Translations under genes and position numbers: made by a program
Shown here: one piece after another, positions 1 to 8,108 of the stretch
Layout: each line of letters starts with the position of its first letter
How positions within the stretch are numbered: the stretch's first letter is position 1
Assembly: GCA_003506895.1 (NCBI GenBank)
Contig: DNXO01000084.1
Span: forward strand, 258,131 to 312,481
Origin: Acetobacteraceae bacterium
GTDB taxonomy: Bacteria > Pseudomonadota > Alphaproteobacteria > Acetobacterales > Acetobacteraceae
Direction: 5' to 3'
Length of the DNA stretch: 54,351 nucleotides
Notes under the pieces: generated by a model
Database searches by the model: none
The model's input: only the letters and a program-made list of their open reading frames with translations
Told to the model about the DNA's origin: nothing

Positions 1-1236
1 ATGAGCCATGAAATCCGCACGCCGCTGAATGGCGTGGTCGGGATGATCGAGTTGCTGCAACTCACGGATATGTCGCCGCCGCAACGGCGCTACGTCGAGA
101 CGGCCACGCAATCCAGCCAGGCATTGCTGCGGCTGGTCGATGACATCCTCGACCTGTCCCGGATCGAGGTGGGCCGCCTTGAGTTGGAGCGTATCCCGTT
201 CCACCTGCCCTCGCTGATCCACGACGTCCGAGCGCTGTTCGCCGATCAGGCGCGGTCCAAGGGCCTGACGCTTTGGGCCTCGGTACCCGATCAGTTGAAC
301 CTGATGCTGATCGGCGACAAGCACCGGTTGCTGCAGATTTTGACCAATCTGGTCGGAAACGCACTGAAGTTCACGTCCGAAGGAACCATCACGGTGCGTG
401 GGGCCGTCGAACAGGAAATCGACAAAGCGATCCGCATCCGGTTCGAGGTATCCGATAGCGGGATAGGTATCCCCGCGAACAAGCAGGCGATGATCTTCGA
501 GGCGTTCAGTCAGGTCGACAGTTCGATGACCCGCCGTTACGGCGGCACGGGGCTGGGCCTGTCGATCGCGCGTCAACTCTGCAAGATGATGGATGGCGAT
601 ATCGGCGTCGAAAGTGTTGTCGGCGTGGGATCCACGTTCTGGTTTACCGTGGTGATGGAGCGTGGCGAAGCCGTCTCGGCGCCCGCGCCGGTCGCAAGGC
701 CAGAGCCCGCTCCGCGTCCGCGTGTCGAACCCACGCCGCGGCCCGTGGCGCCCATACCTGTAGCGGCCGCGCCCGCGGCGGCCCCGGCTTTCGTGTCGGC
801 CGCCAGCCGGGACTTTCAGACGGCGCTTGAGCGTGGCGGTCGGGATTCAGTCTCGATTCTACTCGTCGAGGACAATCCAGCGAATATGCGGGTAACGCAG
901 GCGCTGCTGGAATCGCTCGGTTGTCGCGTAACCCCGGCGCGCAACGGGCTGGAAGCCGTGGGCACCTATCGGGAGAACAAGTTCGACCTGGTGCTGATGG
1001 ATTGCCAGATGCCCGAGATGGATGGGTATGAGGCCACACGCGCGATCCGCCAGATCGAGGGTTTCCAGGGGCGGCGCACCCCGATCGTCGCTCTCACGGC
1101 GCATGCGATGGAAGGCAGTCGCGAGGCCAGTCTGGAGAGCGGTATGGACGATCAACTCACCAAGCCCCTGACGATGGCCGCGCTGACTGGTAAGTTGCTG
1201 GAATGGCTGATTCCGGTCGATGCGCGTCTGTCCTAA
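1..1236 (+). CDS. Hybrid sensor histidine kinase / response regulator, 5'-truncated by the window edge
   Basis: Two-component phosphorelay protein; the visible part is the cytoplasmic kinase core plus a receiver. The first codon falls inside the H-box (MSHEIRTPLNG, His at visible residue 4), so the true start and the sensor region lie upstream. HisKA covers about 1-65 and HATPase_c about 105-220, with the N-box (LTNLVGNALKF, 114-124), G1 (DSGIGIP, 152-158) and G2 (GGTGLGLSI, 181-189). A Pro/Ala-rich linker spans about 224-266. The receiver covers about 284-405, with acidic pocket E290-D291, phospho-acceptor D334 and conserved K388. All catalytic residues are present, so the enzyme looks active as both kinase and receiver. 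No cognate regulator gene follows, so the partner is unknown. The family call is secure; the signal is not visible. Confidence 0.93.
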   Translation: MSHEIRTPLNGVVGMIELLQLTDMSPPQRRYVETATQSSQALLRLVDDILDLSRIEVGRLELERIPFHLPSLIHDVRALFADQARSKGLTLWASVPDQLNLMLIGDKHRLLQILTNLVGNALKFTSEGTITVRGAVEQEIDKAIRIRFEVSDSGIGIPANKQAMIFEAFSQVDSSMTRRYGGTGLGLSIARQLCKMMDGDIGVESVVGVGSTFWFTVVMERGEAVSAPAPVARPEPAPRPRVEPTPRPVAPIPVAAAPAAAPAFVSAASRDFQTALERGGRDSVSILLVEDNPANMRVTQALLESLGCRVTPARNGLEAVGTYRENKFDLVLMDCQMPEMDGYEATRAIRQIEGFQGRRTPIVALTAHAMEGSREASLESGMDDQLTKPLTMAALTGKLLEWLIPVDARLS

Positions 1237-1282
1237 TCAATGATGAAGCAATCGCGGACAAACCGTCGATAGGTTTGTCCTG

Positions 1283-1561
1283 ACCGCCGGGTTGGTCGGT
1301 ATGGACCGCCAGCACACGGTCGCTGGCCGTATCGCGCAGCGTTACCGCGGGGCTGCCTGATCGCGGCACGAAACATTGATCGTATCCCGCGGCGTGAAAG
1401 ATCCGTGGGTCAACCAGTTTGCTGAACCCCGCTGGGCCGCTGTTGGTGCGGTATGCTTCCTGGGTATCGAAGCCCAGCAGAACATGGTCGCGGCGGCCGT
1501 GACGATCTGGCGCCTCGATGCTGACCATCCGGCCGCCGAGGTTGGGGCACCCCCTTGATCC
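1283..1561 (-). pseudogene. Aldose 1-epimerase (galactose mutarotase) remnant with the middle deleted
   Basis: On the minus strand an open frame carries two pieces that resemble the two ends of GalM joined together. The first is the N-terminal signature (GGRMVSIEAPDRHGRRDHVL then LGFDTQEAYR). It runs directly into a C-terminal-like signature (AAGYDQCFV, then LRDTASDRVLAVHTDQPG). Full GalM is about 330-350 residues; here the two signatures lie only about 20 residues apart, so roughly 200 residues, including the catalytic His and Glu regions, are missing. No start with a convincing ribosome site is seen, and the 3' end runs toward the kinase gene. I read this as a decaying gene with one internal deletion. 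It occupies most of the 376-nt gap between the kinase and the next SDR gene. Recognition rests on motif memory, not a search. Confidence 0.6.
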
Positions 1562-1612
1562 AGGCTTCTTCAGGGGTGACGATGCCAGCCAACACAATCG
1601 GAGGAAACAAGG

Positions 1613-2365
1613 ATGCCACGACTAGAGGGCAAGGTTGCCGTCATCACCGGCGCGGGAACCGGGATCGGACGCGCGACCGCCAAGCGTTTTGCCCAGGAAG
1701 GTGCGAAGGTCGTTGTCGCGGAGTTGAATGCCGAGGCGGGTGAGCAGACGGCGCAGCTTATCGTCCAGGCGGGCGGCGAGGTGATTGCCGTAAGGACCGA
1801 CGTGACGGACCCGGACAGCATCCAGGCGACGATCGATCGCGCGGTTCAGCACTACGGCGGCCTGCATGTGCTGCACAACAATGCCGGCGGATCGACAGCG
1901 CGCGACAGCGACGTGACGACGGCGCCGCTGGAGGAATTCTGGCGCGTGATCAAGCTGGACCTGTTCGGCACGTTCCTGGGGTGCCGTTTCGGGATCCCGG
2001 CGATCATCAAATCGGGCGGCGGAGCGGTGATCAACATGTCGTCGAACCTGGCGCTGATGGGGATCCCGGGGCGGGACTGCTACACCGCCGCAAAGGGTGC
2101 GGTGGCATCGATCACCCGGTCGATGGCGGTGGAGTTCGCGCCAAACGTCCGGGTCAACGCGATCGCGCCCTCGGTGACGATGACCGACCGTGTGTTCGCG
2201 CTGCTGGCGGGCAATGCGGCCCTGGACAAGATGAAGCAGTCCCATCTGCTGGGTTCGATCGAACCCGAGGATATCGCCAACATGGCGGTGTTCCTGGCCT
2301 CGGATGAAAGCCGGCGGGTGACCGGGCAGATTTATCCCGTGGACAGCGGCGTGACCATTTCCTGA
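1613..2365 (+). CDS. SDR-family NAD(P)-dependent oxidoreductase
   Basis: A 250-residue classical short-chain dehydrogenase/reductase. The Rossmann glycine motif TGAGTGIG is at 12-19, the NNAG motif at 89-92, and the catalytic Ser (143/144), Tyr157 and Lys161 (YTAAK) are all in place. The C-terminal PVDSGVTIS is the usual end of FabG-like SDRs. The start is supported by GGAGG 8 nt upstream. It heads a short co-directional set: a VOC protein follows after 17 nt and a sulfurtransferase 1 nt beyond that, so the three are probably co-transcribed. The substrate cannot be read from sequence; a 3-oxoacyl or hydroxy-acid substrate is possible. The family is certain, the specific reaction is not. Confidence 0.93.
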   Translation: MPRLEGKVAVITGAGTGIGRATAKRFAQEGAKVVVAELNAEAGEQTAQLIVQAGGEVIAVRTDVTDPDSIQATIDRAVQHYGGLHVLHNNAGGSTARDSDVTTAPLEEFWRVIKLDLFGTFLGCRFGIPAIIKSGGGAVINMSSNLALMGIPGRDCYTAAKGAVASITRSMAVEFAPNVRVNAIAPSVTMTDRVFALLAGNAALDKMKQSHLLGSIEPEDIANMAVFLASDESRRVTGQIYPVDSGVTIS

Positions 2366-2382
2366 ACAACGGAGCCGAAACG

Positions 2383-2784
2383 ATGAAAATCAAGCGTGTG
2401 GAACATATCGCCATCGCCGTGGATTCGATGAAGCAGTCGCTGGACCTGATGCGCGACACGTTCGGGCTGGAACTGGAATACGAGGAGCAGATTGGCGAAA
2501 CCAAGCTGGCGATGCTGCCGGTGGGCCAAACCTATATCGAACTATTGGAAGGGCAGGGGCCTGAGTCGGGCGTGTCCAAATGGATCGCCGAAAAGGGCAC
2601 CGGGCTGTTTCACATCTGTTTCGAGGTCGATGACATCGAGGGCGCCATCGCCGAACTGAAAGCCAAGAACGTGAAGCTGCAAAGCGACACATGGCGCACT
2701 GGGCATGGCGGATCGAAGATCGTGTTCCTGGATCCCTCGGCGACCGGGAACGTGGTGATCGAACTCGCTGAACTGGCGCACTGA
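2383..2784 (+). CDS. VOC-superfamily protein resembling methylmalonyl-CoA epimerase
   Basis: A 133-residue single glyoxalase/VOC module with the order and length of methylmalonyl-CoA epimerase. It begins VEHIAIAVDS (metal-ligand candidate His8), has a central GTGLFHICFEVDD (His77) and ends GNVVIELAE (Glu127), all expected metal ligands of the family. True epimerases usually show HH in the central motif; here it is FH, and the Gln ligand is not obvious, so a divergent substrate is possible. It lies between an SDR gene and a sulfurtransferase gene, not beside methylmalonyl-CoA mutase, which weakens a propionate-pathway reading. A ribosome site (CGGAG) precedes the ATG. Confidence 0.82.
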   Translation: MKIKRVEHIAIAVDSMKQSLDLMRDTFGLELEYEEQIGETKLAMLPVGQTYIELLEGQGPESGVSKWIAEKGTGLFHICFEVDDIEGAIAELKAKNVKLQSDTWRTGHGGSKIVFLDPSATGNVVIELAELAH

Positions 2785-2785
2785 G

Positions 2786-3652
2786 ATGACCGGTTTCAAG
2801 CACCCGGAGTTTCTGGTCGAGACGGACTGGCTGGACCAGCATCTGGGCGATGTCGTCGTGCTGGATTGCACGACGCATCTGATTCCCGATCCGAAGATCA
2901 CTTACGTGGTGAAGCCGGGCCGGGAGGATTTCGAGAAGGGGCATATTCCCGGCGCGCAGTTCTGCGACGTCTCGCGCGACGTTTCGGACACGACCCAGAA
3001 ATTCAACTTCATGCGCCAAAAGCCCGCGGATTTCGCGGCGGCCATGCGCCGGTTCGGAATCAGTAACGATACGAAAGTCGTGACCTACAGCACGGCCAAT
3101 CCATGGTGGGCGACACGGGTGTGGTGGCTGCTGCGCTCGTTTGGGCATGACAACGCCGCAGTGCTGAACGGCGGCTGGCAGAAATGGGCCGCGGAAGGTC
3201 GGACGGTTGAAACCGGGCCGGGCACGGCGCGCGCCGCTGGGGACTTCGTCGTTCGCAAAGAGCGTAATCTGATGGTCGGCAAGGATGAGGTGAAGGCCGC
3301 CATTGGCGATGCTGGTGTCTGCACGCTGAACGCTTTGCTGGCTTCCCAGCATACCGGCACCGGCGGCAACAGCTATGGCCGGCCCGGGCGCATTGCTGGC
3401 AGTGTTAATCTGCCAGCGGCGCATTTGCTCGATCCTGCAACGAATACGTTTCTGCCGCCCGATGAGTTGCGACAGCGGCTGGGTGCGGTGGGGGCGCTGG
3501 ACCGTCCGGTGATCGCCTACTGCGGCGGCGGCATCGCGGCCAGCGCTGACGCGTTTATCCTGACGATGCTGGGGCACACCGACGTTCGTATCTACGATGC
3601 GTCATTGTCTGAGTGGGCCAAGGATGAAACCCTGCCGATGGAGGTCGGTTAA
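2786..3652 (+). CDS. Two-domain rhodanese / 3-mercaptopyruvate-type sulfurtransferase
   Basis: At 288 residues it has two rhodanese domains, a usual sseA/TST length. The N-terminal domain (about 5-145) is the inactive scaffold. The C-terminal domain (about 160-285) holds the active-site loop YCGGGIAAS with Cys246. Such enzymes move a sulfane sulfur from thiosulfate or 3-mercaptopyruvate to cyanide or thiols through a cysteine persulfide. The loop CGGGIAA resembles the mercaptopyruvate-type CGSGVTA more than the basic thiosulfate-type loop, but donor choice cannot be fixed. The gene starts 1 nt after the VOC stop with no good ribosome site of its own, which suggests translational coupling. Confidence 0.88.
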   Translation: MTGFKHPEFLVETDWLDQHLGDVVVLDCTTHLIPDPKITYVVKPGREDFEKGHIPGAQFCDVSRDVSDTTQKFNFMRQKPADFAAAMRRFGISNDTKVVTYSTANPWWATRVWWLLRSFGHDNAAVLNGGWQKWAAEGRTVETGPGTARAAGDFVVRKERNLMVGKDEVKAAIGDAGVCTLNALLASQHTGTGGNSYGRPGRIAGSVNLPAAHLLDPATNTFLPPDELRQRLGAVGALDRPVIAYCGGGIAASADAFILTMLGHTDVRIYDASLSEWAKDETLPMEVG

Positions 3653-3681
3653 AGCTGTCTCGCCAGGACGGGTCAGCCTAT

Positions 3682-3756
3682 CCCGTCATGGCAGGCGCAG
3701 GCCTTCCATCCACGCCTTGATGGTTCGGACAAAGCCATGGATGGTGCCATGACGGG
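3682..3756. repeat. REP-like interspersed element with a 12-bp perfect inverted repeat
   Basis: This lies in the 170-nt gap between the sulfurtransferase and the next SDR gene. The ends (3682-3693 and 3745-3756) are exact inverted copies of CCCGTCATGGCA. The left part, CCGTCATGGC then AGGCC then CCATCCACGCCTT, recurs at 16655-16690 with only a few changes. Two intergenic copies within 13 kb suggest a dispersed genomic repeat. A transcription-termination role after the sulfurtransferase gene is possible, but there is no T-tract. Confidence 0.6.
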
Positions 3757-3822
3757 GGGGGCGAATGCCGCACCGCATCGGCAGCCGCAGATAACGGCGT
3801 CTTCAGGGAAAGGAAACGAAAA

Positions 3823-4602
3823 ATGCGACTACAGAACAAAATCGGCATCGTTACCGCCGCCGGTTCGGGTATGGGACGCGCGGGCGCCATTCGGTTCGCG
3901 GCCGAGGGTGCCAGTGTGGCGGTGGTGGACCTCGACAAGAATGCCACCGATGCGGTCGTGCGGCAGATCGAGGCCGCCGGCGGCAAGGCGATCGGTCTGT
4001 CCGGGGACCTGACCAGCGACGATTTCGCCCGCGATATCGTCAAGCAGACCGTCAAACATTTCGGCGGACTCGATTTCGTTTGGAACCATGTCGGCACCCC
4101 CGGCCCAGCTTCCATTGAAGGCCTGGACTGGAAGGATTTCGATTTCGCGATGAATCTGAACGTCCGCACCGTGCTGGTGACGACTGAAGCGGCGCTACCG
4201 GAGCTGCGCGCGCGCGGCGGAGGATCCTTGCTGTTTACTGCATCGACGTCGGGATTGCAGGGATCGCCATACAGCCCGATTTACAACATCGCCAAGTTCG
4301 GCGTCGTCGGTCTGGTGAAGGGTCTGGCGAAGCGCTACGGGCACGAGAACATCCGCGTCAACGCGGTCTGCCCCGGCACCACCGACACCCCCATGCTGCG
4401 CGTCTTCGTCGCGCGCCCGGACAGCCAGTTACCGGCGGGCGAAACGCCGGAAACATTGGTCACCAAGCGCGGTGGCCTGAACCCGATGCGCCGGGTGGCC
4501 CAGCCGGAGGAGATCGCCAACGCGGCGCTGTTCCTGCTGTCTGATGAGGCGTCGTTCGTGAACGGCGTCGCGCTGCCGGTCGATGGCGGCGCGACCGCGT
4601 AA
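3823..4602 (+). CDS. SDR-family oxidoreductase with altered NNAG and glycine motifs
   Basis: A 259-residue SDR. The glycine-rich loop reads TAAGSGMG (11-18), with Ala where the first Gly is usual. The NNAG motif is replaced by WNHVG (about 87-91). The catalytic region is intact: Ser about 141-143, Tyr154 and Lys158 (YNIAK). The C-terminal NGVALPVDGG is standard for the family. The start is supported by AAAGGAAA about 6 nt upstream. It ends 48 nt before the convergent ridA-like gene, with a perfect palindrome in between. The motif changes may shift cofactor or substrate use, but the catalytic pair argues for an active enzyme. Confidence 0.9.
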   Translation: MRLQNKIGIVTAAGSGMGRAGAIRFAAEGASVAVVDLDKNATDAVVRQIEAAGGKAIGLSGDLTSDDFARDIVKQTVKHFGGLDFVWNHVGTPGPASIEGLDWKDFDFAMNLNVRTVLVTTEAALPELRARGGGSLLFTASTSGLQGSPYSPIYNIAKFGVVGLVKGLAKRYGHENIRVNAVCPGTTDTPMLRVFVARPDSQLPAGETPETLVTKRGGLNPMRRVAQPEEIANAALFLLSDEASFVNGVALPVDGGATA

Positions 4603-4611
4603 TCAAGTCAT

Positions 4612-4641
4612 CGCCATGGTTCGGTGCACCGAACCATGGCG
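4612..4641. terminator. Bidirectional terminator: perfect 30-bp palindrome
   Basis: CGCCATGGTTCGGTG is followed immediately by its exact reverse complement, giving a 15-bp arm on each side with no spacer. It sits between two convergent genes (SDR stop at 4602, RidA stop at 4650), the classic position for a shared terminator. There is no T-tract on either side. Confidence 0.75.
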
Positions 4642-4649
4642 AAACCGGC

Positions 4650-5000
4650 TTACTTGCAGGCCGTGATCATGATCTCAACGAGAACGTCCGGCGCGGCCAT
4701 CTCGGCCTGGACGCACGCGCGGACGGGCGCGCCATCCTTCGGCAGCCACGGGGTCCACAGCTCGTTCACCTGAGCGCGGTCCTTCATGTGCTTCACCCAG
4801 ATCACCGCCTGCAACATGCGCGTCTTGTCGGTGCCGTGATGCTCCAGCATCTCGTCGATCTGCGCCAGCACTTCGGCGGTTTGGCCCTTGATATCCTTGC
4901 TGGTGTCGCGGGCGGTGATGCCCGGCAGGTAAACGAAGCCGTGGTATTCGACGGCCTTGGACAGGATGGGGCCGGGTTCGGTGCGGATGATCTTGCTCAT
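4650..5000 (-). CDS. RidA/YjgF-family protein
   Basis: A 116-residue single-domain RidA-like protein. Members hydrolyse reactive enamine/imine intermediates or have related deaminase roles. The start at 5000 (MSKIIRTEPG) is chosen because GGAG lies about 8 nt upstream and the family begins near here; the longer open frame upstream has no family similarity. The region VYLPGITARDTSKDIKGQTA matches the usual subunit-core segment of the family, and WVKHMKDRAQVNELW the middle helix and strand. The conserved Arg expected in canonical RidA appears as R102 within APVRACV. The ending VEIMITACK is shortened relative to canonical members. It is divergent from the ketopantoate-reductase-like gene. Confidence 0.85.
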   Translation of the reverse strand: MSKIIRTEPGPILSKAVEYHGFVYLPGITARDTSKDIKGQTAEVLAQIDEMLEHHGTDKTRMLQAVIWVKHMKDRAQVNELWTPWLPKDGAPVRACVQAEMAAPDVLVEIMITACK

Positions 5001-5134
5001 GGAACTGCTCCAGGTTGAAACGGATCGGGGGGTTCTAGGGCAAAGGACGGCGATGGACCAGAGTGCGGTGGGACCAGCCATCTTGACCCCACCGCCGGTC
5101 CCGGCGTCCGATACGGCAACCAACGGGGTTCGAC

Positions 5135-6112
5135 ATGAAGATCTGCATCTACGGGGCCGGCGCGATCGGCGGCCACCTCGCCGCACGCATGCACATAGCC
5201 GGGGCAGAGGTATCGGTCATCGCCCGGGGCCCGCATCTGGCGGCGATCCAGGCCAACGGCCTGACGGTTCACGCCGTCGATGGAATCCATCATGCCAAGG
5301 TTCGGGCCTCGGCCGATCCAGCGGAACTCGGCCCTCAGGACGCCATTTTCGTAACCGTCAAAGCGCCCGCCTTGCCCGCCGTCGCCGCCTCCATCGCGCC
5401 GTTGCTCGGCGCCGATACGTCCGTGGCCTTCGTCATGAACGGCATCCCATGGTGGTACTTCGACCACCTCCCCGGCCCGCACCAAGGCAAATCCCTCCCC
5501 CGTATCGACCCGGACGACTCATTACGCCACGCGCTCGGGGCCGGCCGCACCATCGGCGGCGTGGTGTATTCCGCCAGTGCCGTCACCGAACCGGGTGTCG
5601 TGCATGTGGAGCAGCCGAAAAGCCGCTTCATCCTGGGCGAACCGGACGGCTCGCTATCCGACCGCGTGCTGAAACTGGCCGGCCTGATCACCAAAGGCGG
5701 CATCAGCGGGGAGGCAACGCCGGCGATCCGGACCGAGATCTGGAACAAGCTGATCAGCAACCTCGCCGGCGGCACGCTGGCCGTCCTCAGCGGCAGCGCC
5801 CCGAAGGGCGTTTATCTGGAACCCGCCGCCGAACAGGCCGCGCTGCGAATGATGCAGGAAGCCACCGCCATCGCGCAGGCGATGGGCGCGGACCCCACCA
5901 CCAATCACGCGCAGCGCATCAACAACCAGCGCTCGATGGATCATAAACCCAGTATCCTGCAGGACCTGGAACTCGGGCGGCCGATGGAAATCGACGGCAT
6001 GTTCGACGCGCCGCTGGCTTTGGCGCATATGGCTGACGTCGAGGTACCGACGCTGGAACTGCTGGTAGCGCTGTGCAAGCTGCGCGCCCGGTCGGCGGGA
6101 CTATACAAATAG
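5135..6112 (+). CDS. 2-dehydropantoate 2-reductase family protein (ApbA/PanE-like)
   Basis: A 325-residue ketopantoate-reductase-fold protein. The N-terminal Rossmann motif GAGAIGG at 8-14 starts right after MKICIY, and the C-terminal helical ApbA_C domain holds the expected WNKLISNLAGG segment with the family Lys and Asn. Canonical PanE reduces 2-dehydropantoate to pantoate with NADPH for coenzyme A synthesis. Many alphaproteobacteria carry several paralogues of unknown substrate, and the setting here (AKR and solute-binding protein downstream, RidA upstream) does not point to pantothenate synthesis. Its stop codon overlaps the ribosome site (AGAGGA) of the aldo/keto reductase gene, so the two are probably one operon. 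Confidence 0.88.
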   Translation: MKICIYGAGAIGGHLAARMHIAGAEVSVIARGPHLAAIQANGLTVHAVDGIHHAKVRASADPAELGPQDAIFVTVKAPALPAVAASIAPLLGADTSVAFVMNGIPWWYFDHLPGPHQGKSLPRIDPDDSLRHALGAGRTIGGVVYSASAVTEPGVVHVEQPKSRFILGEPDGSLSDRVLKLAGLITKGGISGEATPAIRTEIWNKLISNLAGGTLAVLSGSAPKGVYLEPAAEQAALRMMQEATAIAQAMGADPTTNHAQRINNQRSMDHKPSILQDLELGRPMEIDGMFDAPLALAHMADVEVPTLELLVALCKLRARSAGLYK

Positions 6113-6123
6113 AGGAAACACCA

Positions 6124-7122
6124 ATGGAAACACGCATTTTCGGCCGTTCAGGCTTGCGCCTGTCGATCCTGGGTTTTGGCTGCGGCGCCGTTGGCGGCCT
6201 GATGGTGCGCGGTTCGCCCGCCGACCAGGACAAGGCGATCGGCATGGCACTGGATGCCGGCATCAATTACTTCGATACCGCCGTGCAATACGGTGACGGC
6301 GTCTCCGAAACCAACCTCGGCCGCATCCTGGGTGCCAGGAAGCCGGCCGGCGTCGCGGTGGGAACCAAGGTCCGCGTTCCATCGGAGAACGTCGGCGCCA
6401 TCGCCAAGACAATCGCGGACTCGATGGACGGCAGCCTGCGCCGCCTGAAGATGGATCGGGTCGATATCTTCCATCTGCACAACCCGATCACGCTGAACGG
6501 CGGCGACGAAACCCTGAGTGTCGCGCAGGTCAAGAACGAAGTCGTTCCGGCGTTCGAGGCACTCCGCAAGGCCGGCAAGACCCGCTTCCTGGGCATTACC
6601 GCGATCGGCGATACCGAAGCGCTGCACCAGATCATCGACTCCGAACTGATCGACAGCGCGCAGGTCAGCTACAACATGCTGAATGCCTCGGCCGCGACCG
6701 CCCTGCCGCCGAACTATCCGGCGCAGGACTACGGCCGGATGTTCGATCACACGCAAAAGGCTGGCGTCGGAGTCGTCGGCATCCGCGTCCTCGCGGCCGG
6801 CGCGCTCAGCGGCACCGCCGAACGCCATCCGACAGCCAGTGCCCCGCCATCGCCGATCGGCTCCGCCCACACCTACGACATGGACCTTGAACGCGCTCGG
6901 CGTCTCATGCCGCTGGTGACGGAAGGCTTCGCCGGCAGCCTGGCCGAGGCGGCGACACGCTTTGCCATCACTCATCCCGCGATGGGAACGATCCTGGTCG
7001 GCATGGCAACGATCGAGGAGTTCCAGGCCAGCCTGAACGCCGTGCTGAAAGGTCCATTGCCGCAAGCCGCCCTGGACCGGCTACAGTCCCTGACCGCCAG
7101 CTTCTCGGGAGAGTCACGTTGA
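6124..7122 (+). CDS. Aldo/keto reductase
   Basis: A 332-residue AKR-superfamily oxidoreductase with a TIM-barrel fold, expected to use NADPH to reduce carbonyls or the reverse. The start at 6124 (METRIFGRSG) has GAGGAAAC upstream and matches the usual AKR opening; an in-frame ATG farther upstream lies inside panE and lacks support. The catalytic tetrad is present: Asp51 and Tyr57 (FDTAVQYGDG), Lys82 (GTKVR) and a His in DIFHLHNP (119). The C-terminal part (about 270-332) has the usual cofactor-loop helices. The stop overlaps the TTG start of the next gene by four bases (TTGA), implying translational coupling. Confidence 0.9.
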   Translation: METRIFGRSGLRLSILGFGCGAVGGLMVRGSPADQDKAIGMALDAGINYFDTAVQYGDGVSETNLGRILGARKPAGVAVGTKVRVPSENVGAIAKTIADSMDGSLRRLKMDRVDIFHLHNPITLNGGDETLSVAQVKNEVVPAFEALRKAGKTRFLGITAIGDTEALHQIIDSELIDSAQVSYNMLNASAATALPPNYPAQDYGRMFDHTQKAGVGVVGIRVLAAGALSGTAERHPTASAPPSPIGSAHTYDMDLERARRLMPLVTEGFAGSLAEAATRFAITHPAMGTILVGMATIEEFQASLNAVLKGPLPQAALDRLQSLTASFSGESR

Positions 7123-8108
7123 AACGGCTTCTTCTGCTGCTGGCGACGCTGGCAACCACCGCGCATGCCGAGGTGCCGGAGGTTCGCATCGCGCGCCAGT
7201 TCTCGATGGGCTACCTCCAGCTCAACGTCATCGACCATGAGAAGCTGATCCAGAAGCACGCGGCTGAACTGGGCATTCCCGAAGTCAAGGTCACCACCTA
7301 CAAGTTCAACGGCCCGGCGGCGATGAACGACGCGCTGCTGTCGGACAGTATCGACGTGGTGTCGGGCAGTCCGCAGGGTCTTCTGACGATCTGGAGCCGC
7401 ACGCGCGGATCGGCCGGCGAAGTCCGAGCGGTCAGTGCGCTGGCGACGTTGCCGTATGTGCTGAATACCAACAACCCGGCGATCAAGACGGTCGACGACC
7501 TCGCGCGCTGCAACAAGATCGCGGTTCCGGCGGTCAGGGTGTCAGCGCAGGCGGTATCGGTCGAGGCGGCGGCGGCGAAGGCTTACGGCATCAAGGAATT
7601 TGCCCGCTACGACCAGTACGTGATTTCGATGTCGCCGCCTGACTCGACTGTCGCGCTGCTGTCCGGTTCGACCGAGGTGTCGTGCAACTTCGCGGTGCCG
7701 CCGTATATGCAGCAGCAGCTACAGAATCCCGCGATTCATACCGTGCTGAATTCGTTCGATGTCTGGGGCGGGCCGAACACGTTCACCACCGCCTATATGT
7801 CCACGAAGTTCCGCACGAAGAACCCGGTTCTGTTCAAGGCGATTTATGCGGCCCTGAAAGAGGCGACAGAGAAGGTAAACGCCGACCCCGAAACGGCCGC
7901 GCGCTACTGGATCGAGGACGGGGAGTCGAAACTGTCCCTGGATTTCGTCAAATCGGTCGCCACGGCGCCCGGAACGACCTGGACGATGGCACCGCAAGGC
8001 ACCGAGGCGGTCGCGGCGTTCATGCACGAGATCGGGTCGATCAAGGTGAAGCCGGCGTCTTGGAAGGATTACTTCTTCCCGGAGGCGTACGACCTGAACG
8101 GCTCCTGA
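7119..8108 (+). CDS. ABC transporter substrate-binding protein (NMT1/TauA-SsuA type), orphan
   Basis: A 329-residue periplasmic binding protein. It begins with a TTG codon inside the AKR stop (TTGA overlap, GGGAGAG upstream). A Sec signal peptide covers residues 1-18 (LLLLLATLATTAHA) with cleavage expected before EVPEV. The mature part has the two-lobe layout of nitrate/taurine/sulfonate binders, with an early segment of the AAMNDALLSDSIDVVSGS type that follows the ligand. No permease or ATPase gene adjoins it; the next gene is convergent nhaA, which overlaps its 3' end by 68 nt. The ligand is unknown. It may serve a transporter encoded elsewhere or act as a sensor for the enzymes in its operon. 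Confidence 0.85.
   Translation: MKRLLLLLATLATTAHAEVPEVRIARQFSMGYLQLNVIDHEKLIQKHAAELGIPEVKVTTYKFNGPAAMNDALLSDSIDVVSGSPQGLLTIWSRTRGSAGEVRAVSALATLPYVLNTNNPAIKTVDDLARCNKIAVPAVRVSAQAVSVEAAAAKAYGIKEFARYDQYVISMSPPDSTVALLSGSTEVSCNFAVPPYMQQQLQNPAIHTVLNSFDVWGGPNTFTTAYMSTKFRTKNPVLFKAIYAALKEATEKVNADPETAARYWIEDGESKLSLDFVKSVATAPGTTWTMAPQGTEAVAAFMHEIGSIKVKPASWKDYFFPEAYDLNGS

Noticed and set aside
2383..2784. Naming the VOC gene mce as methylmalonyl-CoA epimerase
   Set aside because: FH replaces HH in the central metal motif and no mutase or propionyl-CoA carboxylase genes are nearby, so only similarity is claimed.
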